A stretch of DNA of 64,000 bases. It comes from Bacteroides cellulosilyticus. Its GTDB lineage: Bacteria > Bacteroidota > Bacteroidia > Bacteroidales > Bacteroidaceae. Both the position numbers and the translations under genes were made by a program. Under the pieces are notes generated by a model. The model saw only the letters and a list, made by a program, of their open reading frames with translations, was not told where the DNA came from and did no database searches. This document shows, in pieces, positions 27,284 to 36,030 of this stretch; position 1 is the stretch's first letter, and each line of letters begins with the position of its first letter. The DNA lies in assembly GCF_020091405.1 (NCBI RefSeq), contig NZ_CP081903.1:2476001-2540000 (forward strand), written 5' to 3'.

Positions 27284-27370
27284 GCAAAAGGTGGCATCTT
27301 TTGTAGCAAAAGATGCCATCTTTAACATCATAAGATGCCACCTTTCGTTGCAAAAGATACCATCTTTTGC
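27284..27370. repeat. four-unit 22-bp palindromic tandem array (GH18-nagX junction)
   Basis: Units begin at 27286, 27308, 27330 and 27352, exactly 22 bp apart. Each holds a near-palindrome of the form AAAGATGCCATCTTT (variants GGTGGCATC, GATGCCATC, GATGCCACC, GATACCATC). The whole block is also roughly self-complementary, running from GCAAAAGG to CATCTTTTGC. It occupies the 242-bp gap between the GH18 stop and the nagX start. Confidence 0.92.
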
Positions 27371-27446
27371 ATGTGATGTTTTATTGCTTCATATCCTTTC
27401 CTTTAATGAAACAGGTCTCCGGAATATGGCTTCTGCAAGAGGATGC

Positions 27447-28484
27447 TTAATGTTCGGTGAAAGCGTCATAGAGCACCTGAAGCAGACTCTCTTCTTTGTT
27501 GGGAGAATCGTGCGAGATAGCCCATATCATGATACCTCCGTAACCGTTGTCATTTACATACCCGGCTTTGGCACGCATGGTTGGTTTGCCGTTGTAGAAG
27601 AGTAGTCCGATTTCGTCCTTCTCCGTGGCCTGTTCGTTGGGATAATTCTTTAGAATCTCCTTGTACGGCATGTGTGTAGCCCCTACCGGGGTTTCATCGG
27701 ATACGAAGTGTACACCGTAGAAAGGCACTCCGAGGATAATCTTCTCTTTGGGTACTCCGCGGATTTCACTCCAACGTTTGGCTGCCATGCGGAAGTGTTC
27801 CATGCTGGCGTGCTGAGCCACTTTCGATGATTTCCAACCACCGGTGAAGTCGTACACCATGATATTGACCAGGTCCAGATATTCAAACATTGAGTTGGTA
27901 TATACGTTATAGTTTCCCCAGCCTCCGTTCCATTCCGGATAGTCGGCACTCACGGCGGCAGTCAGCAGTTTGCCTTTGGGAAGTTCCGCCCTCAGTTCTT
28001 TGTAGAAGTTTTCAAGGAGAGCTACTTTTTCCTTGTCGCCTTCTCCGTAGCCTTCCGGACCGCCTGCCCAGTGTTCGTAGTCGATGTCAAGACCGTCGAA
28101 TTCCCAGTCTTCCACAGCTTTCAACAGTTCCTTTTTGAAGCGGTTGCGGTAAGTATCATTAAGCAGTACACCCGCCATAATGGCTTTGTTGCCGCCTCCA
28201 CCTGCGGATAACAGAACTTTCACCCCTTTCTTTTGCCCTTCGCGGAAGATGGGCAAAAGCTTTTCGATGTTGGCGGCATCAGCCAGGCCACCTTCTTCTG
28301 TGGCGCGTCCGAAGGCGATGCTCAGGTGAGTCAATTGATCCCAGGGAATCTGGTATTCGGGAAGTTGTTCATATTGCAGGTATCCGAAGATAACCTTGGA
28401 TGGTTTCTTGGGTGGTTCTTCCTGGAAGGTTCCTCCGCATCCGAAGAGGATGCAGAGAAGTGCCCATAGAGTCAGATATTTCAT
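27447..28484 (-). CDS. GH18 glycosidase (chitinase / endo-beta-N-acetylglucosaminidase type), lipoprotein
   Basis: A 345-aa lipoprotein (CILFGCGG, Cys near residue 16) with a GH18 barrel. The catalytic motif DGLDIDYE is present, with the acid Glu at about residue 137; the preceding LLSAGGGGN is the SxGG motif. GH18 enzymes use the substrate N-acetyl group in catalysis and cut beta-1,4 linkages of GlcNAc. Directly behind SusD and a PKD-like lipoprotein, it is probably the surface endo-acting enzyme that makes oligosaccharides for import. Whether chitin-like or N-glycan substrate is meant cannot be told; no mannosidases are present in the locus. Confidence 0.92.
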   Translation of the reverse strand: MKYLTLWALLCILFGCGGTFQEEPPKKPSKVIFGYLQYEQLPEYQIPWDQLTHLSIAFGRATEEGGLADAANIEKLLPIFREGQKKGVKVLLSAGGGGNKAIMAGVLLNDTYRNRFKKELLKAVEDWEFDGLDIDYEHWAGGPEGYGEGDKEKVALLENFYKELRAELPKGKLLTAAVSADYPEWNGGWGNYNVYTNSMFEYLDLVNIMVYDFTGGWKSSKVAQHASMEHFRMAAKRWSEIRGVPKEKIILGVPFYGVHFVSDETPVGATHMPYKEILKNYPNEQATEKDEIGLLFYNGKPTMRAKAGYVNDNGYGGIMIWAISHDSPNKEESLLQVLYDAFTEH

Positions 28485-28500
28485 AGGTATCCGTATGTTT

Positions 28501-28854
28501 TTAAGGTGCTGTTACTACTAAAGTGAATTCTCTGAAATTAGTGGTTCCGTTTCGTACCGCTTCAAAGCGCAGCTTGAAACTTCCGGTCTGGGTGAATGTG
28601 TAGCTCAGTGTAGGGGCGGTTCCGATCACTTCACCGTCCAGCAACCACTTGACGGACACGCTGCCGTCTGCCGGAGAAACCAGGATAGGGAATTCCGTGA
28701 GGGTGCCTGCTATGGCTGATACACTTTCCAACATGTCGGTATAGATATAGAGTTCATCATCGGCAAAGGTCGGGTTGCTTGCCGAGTCGTCTTTACAACT
28801 TCCCATGGCGATGCCCAGGAAGCACAATATTAGAAAAATATACTTGGTTTTCAT
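28501..28854 (-). CDS. small PKD/Ig-like surface lipoprotein
   Basis: A 117-aa lipoprotein (MGSCKDD lipobox, Cys near residue 20) with one PKD-like beta-sandwich domain (VSVKWLLDGEVIG...LSYTFTQTGSFKLRFEAVRNG). It lies between susD and the GH18 gene, where PULs usually carry a surface glycan-binding protein. At a single domain it is much shorter than usual binding proteins, so it may be an accessory or spacer rather than a full glycan binder. Confidence 0.82.
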   Translation of the reverse strand: MKTKYIFLILCFLGIAMGSCKDDSASNPTFADDELYIYTDMLESVSAIAGTLTEFPILVSPADGSVSVKWLLDGEVIGTAPTLSYTFTQTGSFKLRFEAVRNGTTNFREFTLVVTAP

Positions 28855-28884
28855 AATTTATCCGTTCTTTTTAATTGTGTAAAC

Positions 28885-30474
28885 TTATTCTTTATCCCAC
28901 CATACACGACTGGTCCAGCTGTCTGTTCCTCCCATGCGGCTGAGTGCTTCTTCCAGATTTTCCTTGTTCTTAATCTGTTCTTCCAGCGGATACATCATGC
29001 GGTTGGGGCGTTTGCCGTCCGATTCGTTTTCTGTGGGAGCCAGGTTGTAGAACTTAGTGTACTTGCTCGGCATACCGCTGCGCCGGATGTTAGACCAGGC
29101 TTCAATCGGGTCGAGGATATAGAGCAGCCACAGTTGTTTGTTGATCTCTTCCAGCGCCTCGGTGTCGCCTGCATCCAGCAGTGAAGACTGTTCTTCGGAG
29201 AGGGCTTCCAGTGTGGCGTCGTCGGGTACATTGGCGCCAAACAGGCTCCATTGCTTGATGGCGGCTACCAGACCTTTCTTATAGTGTTCCTTGGCACTTT
29301 CGGAAGATACATTCCAATGGCGGGCAGCGGCTTCGGCCAGGTAGAATTCTGTTTCGGCATAAGTCAGGTGCATATAAGGAGATGCCGGATCAGTCAGCAG
29401 TTTAGAGGGTTGCATCTTCTGGTAGTGGTGTGCTACACTTACATCTTTTCCATCGATATTGATGGTAAGAGCCGGTGCCCAGGCATTGTAGATGAAATCT
29501 TGTGCCGGCACTCCTTGGTACGAACCGGTCTTTTCGTAAACAATGGACGTGATATCCGTGCGTTTGCTGTCGGTATAGTAGGCGCCTCCGATGTAGAGAG
29601 TGCGCGGGTCGTTGGTGGAAGTCAGCGCTTCCAGCAATTCGTTGGTCATGCGGTAGTTGCTGTAAGTAGGATCTTCCAGCATCTGGTTGGCAAATCCGTT
29701 GCCCGGACCTTCGTCCAGCCTGCTCGATTCGTGAGCCACATAACAGATATCGCTGTTAGAAGTCATTACTCCTGCCTCATAAGCTGCTTTGGCTTCTTGC
29801 TGGGCAAGTGTGGGGTTGACTTTCAGCAGGCGCATGGAGATGCGCAGCCATAAGGAATTGGCAAACCGTCTCCATTTCTCGATGTCGCCATTGAAGTAAA
29901 GGTCGTTCTGCGGAGCCATAGCCGATGCGTCCAGTTGGGCGGAAGCGGCGCGGAGTTCGCTCAGGAAATCCATGTAGATATCTTCTTGCTTGTCGTATCG
30001 GGGTTTCACGATGTTTTCATTGTATATCTTTCCGGCTTCAAAGTACGGAATATCACCGTAATAATCCGTCAGTTTAAGGAAAGCCTCTACTTTCAGGATG
30101 CGTCCGATGGCATTCAGATTGATTTCTTCCGGATTGTCGGCGGTCTGGCTGACCAGTGCGACTGCATTCTTAATGATATCGGGATAATAGGCTACCCAGA
30201 GGCGTTCCATGTAGGCAATGTTCTTTTTGGCTTTTCCGCCGTACTCCTGCATACTCCAGCCACCAATCCAGTGGTTGACGAATGCCCCCGGATAGATAAA
30301 GTAGCGGATGGTGTTCTGCATGTATTGCGAATGAGTCAATTGTATGGTCGGAATCAGCAGATGCGGGGATATGCTGGTTGCCTTGGTCGGATTCTCGTTC
30401 AGTTCAGTCAGGTCTACACAGCTGCACAGGCAGATGAGGCCGATAAATAAGGAACTCCATTTTATATTTTTCAT
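28885..30474 (-). CDS. SusD/RagB-family nutrient-binding lipoprotein
   Basis: A 529-aa surface lipoprotein (LICLCSCVDLTE, lipid Cys near residue 18) that caps the SusC transporter and binds glycan. It shows SusD features: N-terminal LNENPTKATSISPHLLIPTIQLTHS, TPR-like helices (AIGRILKVEAFLKLTDYYGDIPYFEA), and the C-terminal LWLLYILDPIEAWSNIRRSGMP region. It belongs to the SusD-like_2/SusD-family branch with PTKAT. The ATG at 30474 is chosen because the signal peptide starts there. It follows susC by 13 bp. Confidence 0.93.
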   Translation of the reverse strand: MKNIKWSSLFIGLICLCSCVDLTELNENPTKATSISPHLLIPTIQLTHSQYMQNTIRYFIYPGAFVNHWIGGWSMQEYGGKAKKNIAYMERLWVAYYPDIIKNAVALVSQTADNPEEINLNAIGRILKVEAFLKLTDYYGDIPYFEAGKIYNENIVKPRYDKQEDIYMDFLSELRAASAQLDASAMAPQNDLYFNGDIEKWRRFANSLWLRISMRLLKVNPTLAQQEAKAAYEAGVMTSNSDICYVAHESSRLDEGPGNGFANQMLEDPTYSNYRMTNELLEALTSTNDPRTLYIGGAYYTDSKRTDITSIVYEKTGSYQGVPAQDFIYNAWAPALTINIDGKDVSVAHHYQKMQPSKLLTDPASPYMHLTYAETEFYLAEAAARHWNVSSESAKEHYKKGLVAAIKQWSLFGANVPDDATLEALSEEQSSLLDAGDTEALEEINKQLWLLYILDPIEAWSNIRRSGMPSKYTKFYNLAPTENESDGKRPNRMMYPLEEQIKNKENLEEALSRMGGTDSWTSRVWWDKE

Positions 30475-30487
30475 GTTGGTATGCATT

Positions 30488-33400
30488 TTAGAATTTGACA
30501 TTGATGCCGAAGCCGAAGGTGCGGCGTGAAGGTAATGAGCCATACTCGAAGCCCTGTCCGTTACCGTTGTTGTAAGAAGATTCAGGGTCGATGTTGTCTA
30601 CTTTTGAATAGATCAGCAGCAGGTTGCGACCGTAAGCCGAGAGGGTGACGGACTCAATAGGAGTATGTACGAACCACTTCTTGGGGCATGAGTAAGAGAG
30701 TGATACTTCACGCAGTTTCACGAAAGAGTTGTCGCAGATGAACGGTTCGGGGGAAGAGTTCTGCAAGGCCTGCCAGTATTTGGCGGGATCTACGTACACA
30801 TCGTTGGGCACATAGCTTACGTTACCGTCGGCATCGGTTACGGCTTTTACTCCCTTACCTACATAACCTCCGGTCGGTGTCCAGTCTTTGGCATCCACGT
30901 TGGCCGACAGGCGGGCTTGTTCGGAGGCGTACCAGCCTTCGCGTCCTTCCAGGGTTTCTTTGGAAGTACCGTTTACGTGCGACTGCATCTTACTCATGGA
31001 ATAAACGTCCGCACCGAATTTCATATCTACCAGTACACTCATAGATAAGTTCTTGTAAGAGAAAGCATTGCGGAAACCTAAAGTGAAGTCGTAGTTGCCG
31101 TTCCCTAACACGGATACTTTATCGTCGAAAGTAGGCAGACCGTTTTCATAAATCACTTCGCCGGCTTCTGTACGGTTCAGTTTCTTACCTACGATGACAC
31201 CGTAAGGTTGTCCTTCGCTTGCGTAGATGAAGGCGTTGGCCCAGCGGGCGGCTGCCAGTTCAAAGTCTTTCACGTCTTCGTGCAGTTTCACTACTTCATT
31301 ATAGTTCTTGGCGAAGTTGATATTGGCATCCCAGGTGAAATTTTTGGTTTTCACCGGTACGAGTGACAGGGAAGCTTCGATACCTTTGTTGGAAATTTCA
31401 CCGGCATTGATCATGGCACGGCTGTATCCGGTAGATTGTGAAACCGGCAATGACAGGATCTGGTCTTTGGTTATCTGCTGGTAATAAGTAAAGTCCAGTC
31501 CCAGGCGGTTATCCAGGAAACGCACATCCATACCTAATTCGAAAGAGTAAGTCGAGGTCGGTTTCAGGTTGGCATTAGGCACGGAACCGGAAGTGATGTA
31601 GCCCAAGGAAGTTCCTTTATTGGTATAAGGTTTCAGGCCGTATTCCAATTGAAGCTGATAGGGGCTTGTGTCACCACCTACTTTAGCCCATGAAGCACGC
31701 AACTTACCGAAGGTGAACCATTCTTTGTGCTCAAAGAGGTTGGAGAATATCAAGCTTCCCGAAACCGAAGGATAGAAATAAGAACGGTTCTTGGGACTTA
31801 GAGTGGACGACACGTCATTACGGAACGTTGCATCGAGGTATGCAAACTCTTTGTAACCCAGGCTGACCTGTCCGAACAGGGAGCGCACGGCTTTACGCAC
31901 CAGGGCATGTTCGGTTTCTATGCTGGAATAGTTGGTGATGTCCTGTAAATCGGGGATTACCTGCGTTTGTCCGGTCTGGATCATGGATTCGTACTCATAG
32001 CGCATCACATTGCCGCCGACGAAAGCCGATACATCGAAATCACCGAAACGCTTTTGGAAACGAAGCATCATCTCGAAGTTGTACTGCATCACGTTGTTGG
32101 TCATTTCCTTCATCATTCCATCGGTAAATCCGGGGGTATACATCGGAGTGAAATCGGTGAAGCGGAAGGTGTAGGAGTCCAGACCGGCTTTGAAGCTGGC
32201 TTTCAGATAATCGGTGAATGCATAGTAGAGGCGTCCCTGTCCGATGAGGCGGTCGCGCTTGGACTTATTGCTCATTTCATTGATTACCCAGTAGGGGTTG
32301 ATGCGGTATTTGTCACCGTTCCAGTCATTGTAACGTCCGGTTTCGTCCTTGTAGTTACTGGATAACCATTTCTGGTCAAAACTCGGTGCGATACCTATCA
32401 GGGCATTACCAAGATTACTCGGACTGTCGGACAAGGCGGGACGGTTCTGCACGGATTCGTAACTGTAAGTGGCCTGTGCTTCTACGGTCAGGCGTTTGGA
32501 AAGCTGGGTGTTTCCTTTAAAGGAGACACTGGTACGGCTCAGTTCCGATTCGGGCACGATATCCCAGTTGCGCATATCAGATACGGATACACGGAAAGCC
32601 GACAAGTCATTGGTCTTGCTGAAGGCAACGGCATTGGTGGTAGTGATACCGGTATCGAAGAAACTCAGGATGTTGTTGTTCACATTACTATACTTCCGTA
32701 TCTCATCATTATAGATATGTACATCCATGTTGGGATCTAACTTTCCACCCCAAGCCACTTGTGAAGTGGTCGATGCCGACTGACCGGACATAGAGGGACG
32801 TCCGTCGCGGCCCTGACCGTAGACGCGCTGGTAATCGTCGAAGCCGGTCAGCAATTTAACAATGCTCAGGTTGGATGAGAACTCCACACCTATACCCTTT
32901 TTCTTCTGGGCGGACTTAGTGGTGATGAGGACAACACCGTTGGAAGCTCTGGAGCCATAAAGTGCGGAAGCGGACGGGCCTTTCAGGATAGAAATGTTTT
33001 CAATATCATCCGGGTTGAGGGAGGACAATACGTCACCATAATCGTAACCACCCCATTTGCCTGCACCTTCCAGTTCCGTATTGTCCACCGGCATACCGTC
33101 GATGACATATAGGGGCTGGTTGGAACCTGTCAGCTGGGAATTACCGCGGATAATGACGCGTGTGGAACCGGAAGGGCCTGCTGTTGTGGAAGAGATATCC
33201 ACACCGGCTACTTTACCCGAGATGGCAGACATTACATTCTGCTCGTTACCGGCTGTCAGTGCGTCATTGTTTACGGAAGATACGGCGTAACCTAAAGCTT
33301 TGGCTTCACGCTTGATGCCGAGGGCGGTCACTACCACTTCGTCTATCTTCACGGCTTCTTCCTGAAGGATGATGGTGATTTGGGAACGTCCTTCTACTTT

Positions 33401-33643
33401 GATTTCTTCTGATTTCATTCCGATATAGCCGACGCGTAACACGGCGTTGCGCGAAGAAGCATTGATGGTAAAGCGTCCTTCTACATCGGTAATGACACCT
33501 GTCTGGTTGCTTTTGTCTTGAATAGTAGCCCCGATAATGGGTTCTTTGTCTACTCCGATAACGATACCGGATACCTTGAAATTGCTTTGAGCCAGAGTAA
33601 TCAAGCTACAGCACATACATACAATGAGGAAGATACTTCGCAT
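30488..33643 (-). CDS. SusC/RagA-family TonB-dependent transporter
   Basis: A 1051-aa outer-membrane importer of oligosaccharides. Signal peptide MRSIFLIVCMCCSLITLAQS, carboxypeptidase-D-like domain (VSGIVIGVDKEPIIGATIQDK), TonB-box-like EAVKIDEVVVTALG, plug domain with the family signature LKGPSASALYGSRASNGVVLITTK, then a 22-strand barrel ending in an aromatic-rich FGFGINVKF. No N-terminal STN domain, so signalling to an anti-sigma factor is not expected; control is instead likely by the LacI/AraC-type regulator directly upstream. The frame is open to 33691, but 33643 begins the signal peptide. Confidence 0.94.
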   Translation of the reverse strand: MRSIFLIVCMCCSLITLAQSNFKVSGIVIGVDKEPIIGATIQDKSNQTGVITDVEGRFTINASSRNAVLRVGYIGMKSEEIKVEGRSQITIILQEEAVKIDEVVVTALGIKREAKALGYAVSSVNNDALTAGNEQNVMSAISGKVAGVDISSTTAGPSGSTRVIIRGNSQLTGSNQPLYVIDGMPVDNTELEGAGKWGGYDYGDVLSSLNPDDIENISILKGPSASALYGSRASNGVVLITTKSAQKKKGIGVEFSSNLSIVKLLTGFDDYQRVYGQGRDGRPSMSGQSASTTSQVAWGGKLDPNMDVHIYNDEIRKYSNVNNNILSFFDTGITTTNAVAFSKTNDLSAFRVSVSDMRNWDIVPESELSRTSVSFKGNTQLSKRLTVEAQATYSYESVQNRPALSDSPSNLGNALIGIAPSFDQKWLSSNYKDETGRYNDWNGDKYRINPYWVINEMSNKSKRDRLIGQGRLYYAFTDYLKASFKAGLDSYTFRFTDFTPMYTPGFTDGMMKEMTNNVMQYNFEMMLRFQKRFGDFDVSAFVGGNVMRYEYESMIQTGQTQVIPDLQDITNYSSIETEHALVRKAVRSLFGQVSLGYKEFAYLDATFRNDVSSTLSPKNRSYFYPSVSGSLIFSNLFEHKEWFTFGKLRASWAKVGGDTSPYQLQLEYGLKPYTNKGTSLGYITSGSVPNANLKPTSTYSFELGMDVRFLDNRLGLDFTYYQQITKDQILSLPVSQSTGYSRAMINAGEISNKGIEASLSLVPVKTKNFTWDANINFAKNYNEVVKLHEDVKDFELAAARWANAFIYASEGQPYGVIVGKKLNRTEAGEVIYENGLPTFDDKVSVLGNGNYDFTLGFRNAFSYKNLSMSVLVDMKFGADVYSMSKMQSHVNGTSKETLEGREGWYASEQARLSANVDAKDWTPTGGYVGKGVKAVTDADGNVSYVPNDVYVDPAKYWQALQNSSPEPFICDNSFVKLREVSLSYSCPKKWFVHTPIESVTLSAYGRNLLLIYSKVDNIDPESSYNNGNGQGFEYGSLPSRRTFGFGINVKF

Positions 33644-33697
33644 TGAAGTGTTCTTTCCTGACGAGTTAGGTAAAAGAATAAAATTTCTCACTGTTTC

Positions 33698-34894
33698 TCA
33701 TTGGTTATTAGGGTTAATAATAGTGGTTGTTTTCCCGTACTTATAGTAATTCCTATATTGGGTTGGAGTCATCTGATAGATTCGTTTAAAGGATTTGGTA
33801 AGATTGATGTAATCTTCATAACCCAGTTCAAAGGCTATATCCATGATGGGCAGGTCTGAGGTTAACAGTTTCTCGGCGAAACAGGAAGTGCGGTAATCCA
33901 GTATATATTGGTAAATGGAAATGCCGACTTCCTTACGGAAATGTTTTTCCAGTACACGGCGTGAAACACAAAGGCGGTTCAGTATTTCTGTGATGCTGAT
34001 AAGTCCGTTGTTCTCCGCCTCAATAAGTTTCAGGGCATCAAGGATCAGTTTGTCGCTTACCGAGTATCCTTCTGTTGACTTTCTGCGTTCAATACGGATG
34101 GGATTGATAACGATATTGAATTGCGGCAGTTGTCTATCTTTCACAATGCTGTGCAGCAGTTTGGCTGCCTGATATCCGCCATTCTTTACATCCAGCATGA
34201 TGGAAGAAAGGGGAGGGTCGGACATATTGCAGAGTATTTCGTCATTATCCACTCCCAAAACAGCCAGATTCTGGGGGACTTGAATGTTGCTGATACCGCA
34301 GACTTCGGTTATGCGTAAGGCGAATACGTCGTCGCAGGCAAACAAGGCTGTGGGATGGGGGAGTTGCTGCAACCAGGCTTGGAGGGTCTGCTGGTCGGAA
34401 GTAGAGCCATACCGGATATTGCTCTCTTCATTATAGATATAGGCATGCTGCCCTACTTCGGCAAGGCGGGTACAGAAACCCTCTTCACGTTCGCGTGACC
34501 AGATTGTATCACTGGTGCCGTAGAAAGCAAAATTAGTGTAACCTTTCCGCAAGAAGTAGTTGGCGGCCATTTCACCGGTGCCGTAGTAATCACCGGTAAT
34601 ATTGGATATGCCGTCCACACGGTTGGTGTAGTTTTGCAGGATGACAGGGATGCCTATGGAGCGCAGCCGTTCGGTATTTACTTCGGACAGCTGTCCCATG
34701 ATGGCATCCGCTCCCCAACGCTGAGCAATATCAATGACTGTTTCGATTGCTTTTTCGTCATTGAAGTCTTCACGGCTCAATGGAATTCGATAAAAGCGCC
34801 AGTTGCCCACTTCCATGGAATATCGCAGGAAACCTTTTAATAAAAGGCGGCTGTACGCGCTGGTAAAATCGGATAATAGCAGTACTTTCAGCAT
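33698..34894 (-). CDS. XylR-like regulator: LacI-type sugar-binding domain plus AraC helix-turn-helix
   Basis: A 398-aa cytoplasmic one-component regulator. Residues about 1-270 form a periplasmic-binding-protein-like domain (MLKVLLLSDFTSAYSRLLLKG, ADAIMGQLSEVNTERLRSIGIPVI, ALFACDDVFALRI, AVLGVDNDEILC) and about 285-390 an AraC-type double helix-turn-helix (NRLCVSRRVLEKHFRKEVG, IAFELGYEDYINLTKSFKRIYQMTP). This architecture is that of E. coli XylR. It is the first gene of the GlcNAc polysaccharide locus, and a run of TGCGT half-sites in its own promoter region suggests that it controls itself and the locus. Confidence 0.92.
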   Translation of the reverse strand: MLKVLLLSDFTSAYSRLLLKGFLRYSMEVGNWRFYRIPLSREDFNDEKAIETVIDIAQRWGADAIMGQLSEVNTERLRSIGIPVILQNYTNRVDGISNITGDYYGTGEMAANYFLRKGYTNFAFYGTSDTIWSREREEGFCTRLAEVGQHAYIYNEESNIRYGSTSDQQTLQAWLQQLPHPTALFACDDVFALRITEVCGISNIQVPQNLAVLGVDNDEILCNMSDPPLSSIMLDVKNGGYQAAKLLHSIVKDRQLPQFNIVINPIRIERRKSTEGYSVSDKLILDALKLIEAENNGLISITEILNRLCVSRRVLEKHFRKEVGISIYQYILDYRTSCFAEKLLTSDLPIMDIAFELGYEDYINLTKSFKRIYQMTPTQYRNYYKYGKTTTIINPNNQ

Positions 34895-34933
34895 ACGGTA
34901 TTAAATTTGCGGTTCGCTTTTTAATTGTTCGCT

Positions 34934-34942
34934 GCAAATTTA
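34934..34942 (-). promoter_or_regulatory. candidate -7 element of the GlcNAc PUL operon
   Basis: On the minus strand TAAATTTGC (34942-34934) matches TAnnTTTGC and lies 40 bp upstream of the regulator start. No clear TTTG at -33 is present, which is what one would expect of an activator-dependent promoter. Confidence 0.5.
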
Positions 34943-34957
34943 AGCCGTTTGCGTTTG

Positions 34958-35004
34958 TTGATATGCGTCAGTATGCGTTTATTTGTTGTTGATTTGCGTC
35001 AATA
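34958..35004. promoter_or_regulatory. direct-repeat operator candidate for the XylR-like regulator
   Basis: Two 16-bp direct repeats, TTGATATGCGTCAGTA (34958-34973) and TTGATTTGCGTCAATA (34989-35004), 31 bp apart. The core TGCGT occurs at 34964, 34974 and 34995, spacing of 10 and 21 bp, and so on one face of the helix. AraC-type regulators bind direct repeats with such phasing. It lies just upstream of the -7 element of the PUL. Confidence 0.6.
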
Positions 35005-35021
35005 CAATTGTCTCCTATCTA

Positions 35022-35858
35022 TCATATTCTTTTAGCTCTGTATTCTTTCGGTGACATCCCCGTATGCTTCTTGAAGTACCGTCCGAAGAACGACTGGTCG
35101 GGAAAATTATACCGGTCGGCTATCTCTTTCAGTGAGAGGTTGGTGGATTGTAGGGCGACTTTGATTTCCAATGTGAGGAACTCATCAATGATTTCTTTAG
35201 CGGAAATCTGACCTACCTCTTTAGTAATAGCGGAAAGGTAACGTGTAGAAATACAAAGTTGCTCGGCATAAAAGGCTACATCCCGTTGTGCGGTACAATT
35301 GGTGTGTACCAGGTGAATGAACTTTTTGAACAGTTGTCCTTTCCGGTTCCCTCCTTCCAATTGCTCTTTGGTGAAGTATCGCTGCACCTTATCATAAGTA
35401 TCCAGAAAGAATATCTGAAGCAGGTTCTGGGCAATACTTTCGCGGAACTGGTTTTCCTTGTCGGCATAGATGGCGGCGCTTGCCTCTATCATTCTCAGGA
35501 TGGGGCGTATTGTTTCGAGTCTGGTATGTGTATAACAGGAGTTTTCTTTCATGAAATGGATGAATGCCGGGTCCAGTCGGAAACAGGCGACCTTCATCAT
35601 CTCGCCCGAATAAGCGAAATAGTGTATTTGGAAGTCCGGGCTGGCCGATCTGAGCGAAAGAATAGAGCCGGGCAATAACATAATGTTCGTATTCGGTATA
35701 ATGTGATGCTTCTCCAGATCTATGGTGATTTCCGCTTCTCCGCCGGAACAGAATAAAAGGACTCCATTCGTTAATTTGACGAGTCGGTTGTGGTAAAACT
35801 CCAGGTTATCGCTCCCGGATCTGAAGGTTTCTGCTTTCGTAGTTAATAATGGATTCAT
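35022..35858 (-). CDS. AraC-family transcriptional regulator
   Basis: A 278-aa regulator with an N-terminal cupin-like sensing domain (about 1-160, beta-rich) and a C-terminal AraC double helix-turn-helix (about 175-275, DVAFYAEQLCISTRYLSAITKEVG and LSLKEIADRYNFPDQSFFGRYFKKHTGMSPKEYR). It is divergent from the second RND efflux operon with a 172-bp shared control region holding promoters in both directions, so it probably controls that operon. Confidence 0.92.
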   Translation of the reverse strand: MNPLLTTKAETFRSGSDNLEFYHNRLVKLTNGVLLFCSGGEAEITIDLEKHHIIPNTNIMLLPGSILSLRSASPDFQIHYFAYSGEMMKVACFRLDPAFIHFMKENSCYTHTRLETIRPILRMIEASAAIYADKENQFRESIAQNLLQIFFLDTYDKVQRYFTKEQLEGGNRKGQLFKKFIHLVHTNCTAQRDVAFYAEQLCISTRYLSAITKEVGQISAKEIIDEFLTLEIKVALQSTNLSLKEIADRYNFPDQSFFGRYFKKHTGMSPKEYRAKRI

Positions 35859-35886
35859 ACTTTATCTTTTTAAAGTTTTGTTGGAA

Positions 35887-35894
35887 CAAAGGTA
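35887..35894 (-). promoter_or_regulatory. candidate promoter of the AraC gene
   Basis: Minus-strand TACCTTTG at 35894-35887, about 28 bp before the start codon; a CAAA at 35918-35921 (TTTG on the minus strand) gives a slightly long spacer of 23 nt. Confidence 0.5.
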
Positions 35895-35982
35895 GAAGTT
35901 CTTTTTGGAATGTTAAGCAAACCGTTCCGAAAATGAACAAAGGAGTGCGACAAATGAAACAAGTTGTTGTTCAAAAACGGCA

Positions 35983-35991
35983 TACCTTTGC
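35983..35991 (+). promoter_or_regulatory. candidate promoter of the second RND efflux operon
   Basis: TACCTTTGC matches the -7 consensus exactly. Start predicted near 35998, about 33 nt before the adaptor start codon. The upstream TTG at 35964 is closer than ideal (16-nt spacer). Confidence 0.6.
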
Positions 35992-36030
35992 CGCCGACAT
36001 AACAAAAGATGTTTTTAAAAAGATTGTAGT

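Noticed and set aside
27284..27370. Possible CRISPR array
   Set aside because: Period of 22 bp with no unique spacers and no cas genes; units are themselves palindromic and contiguous.
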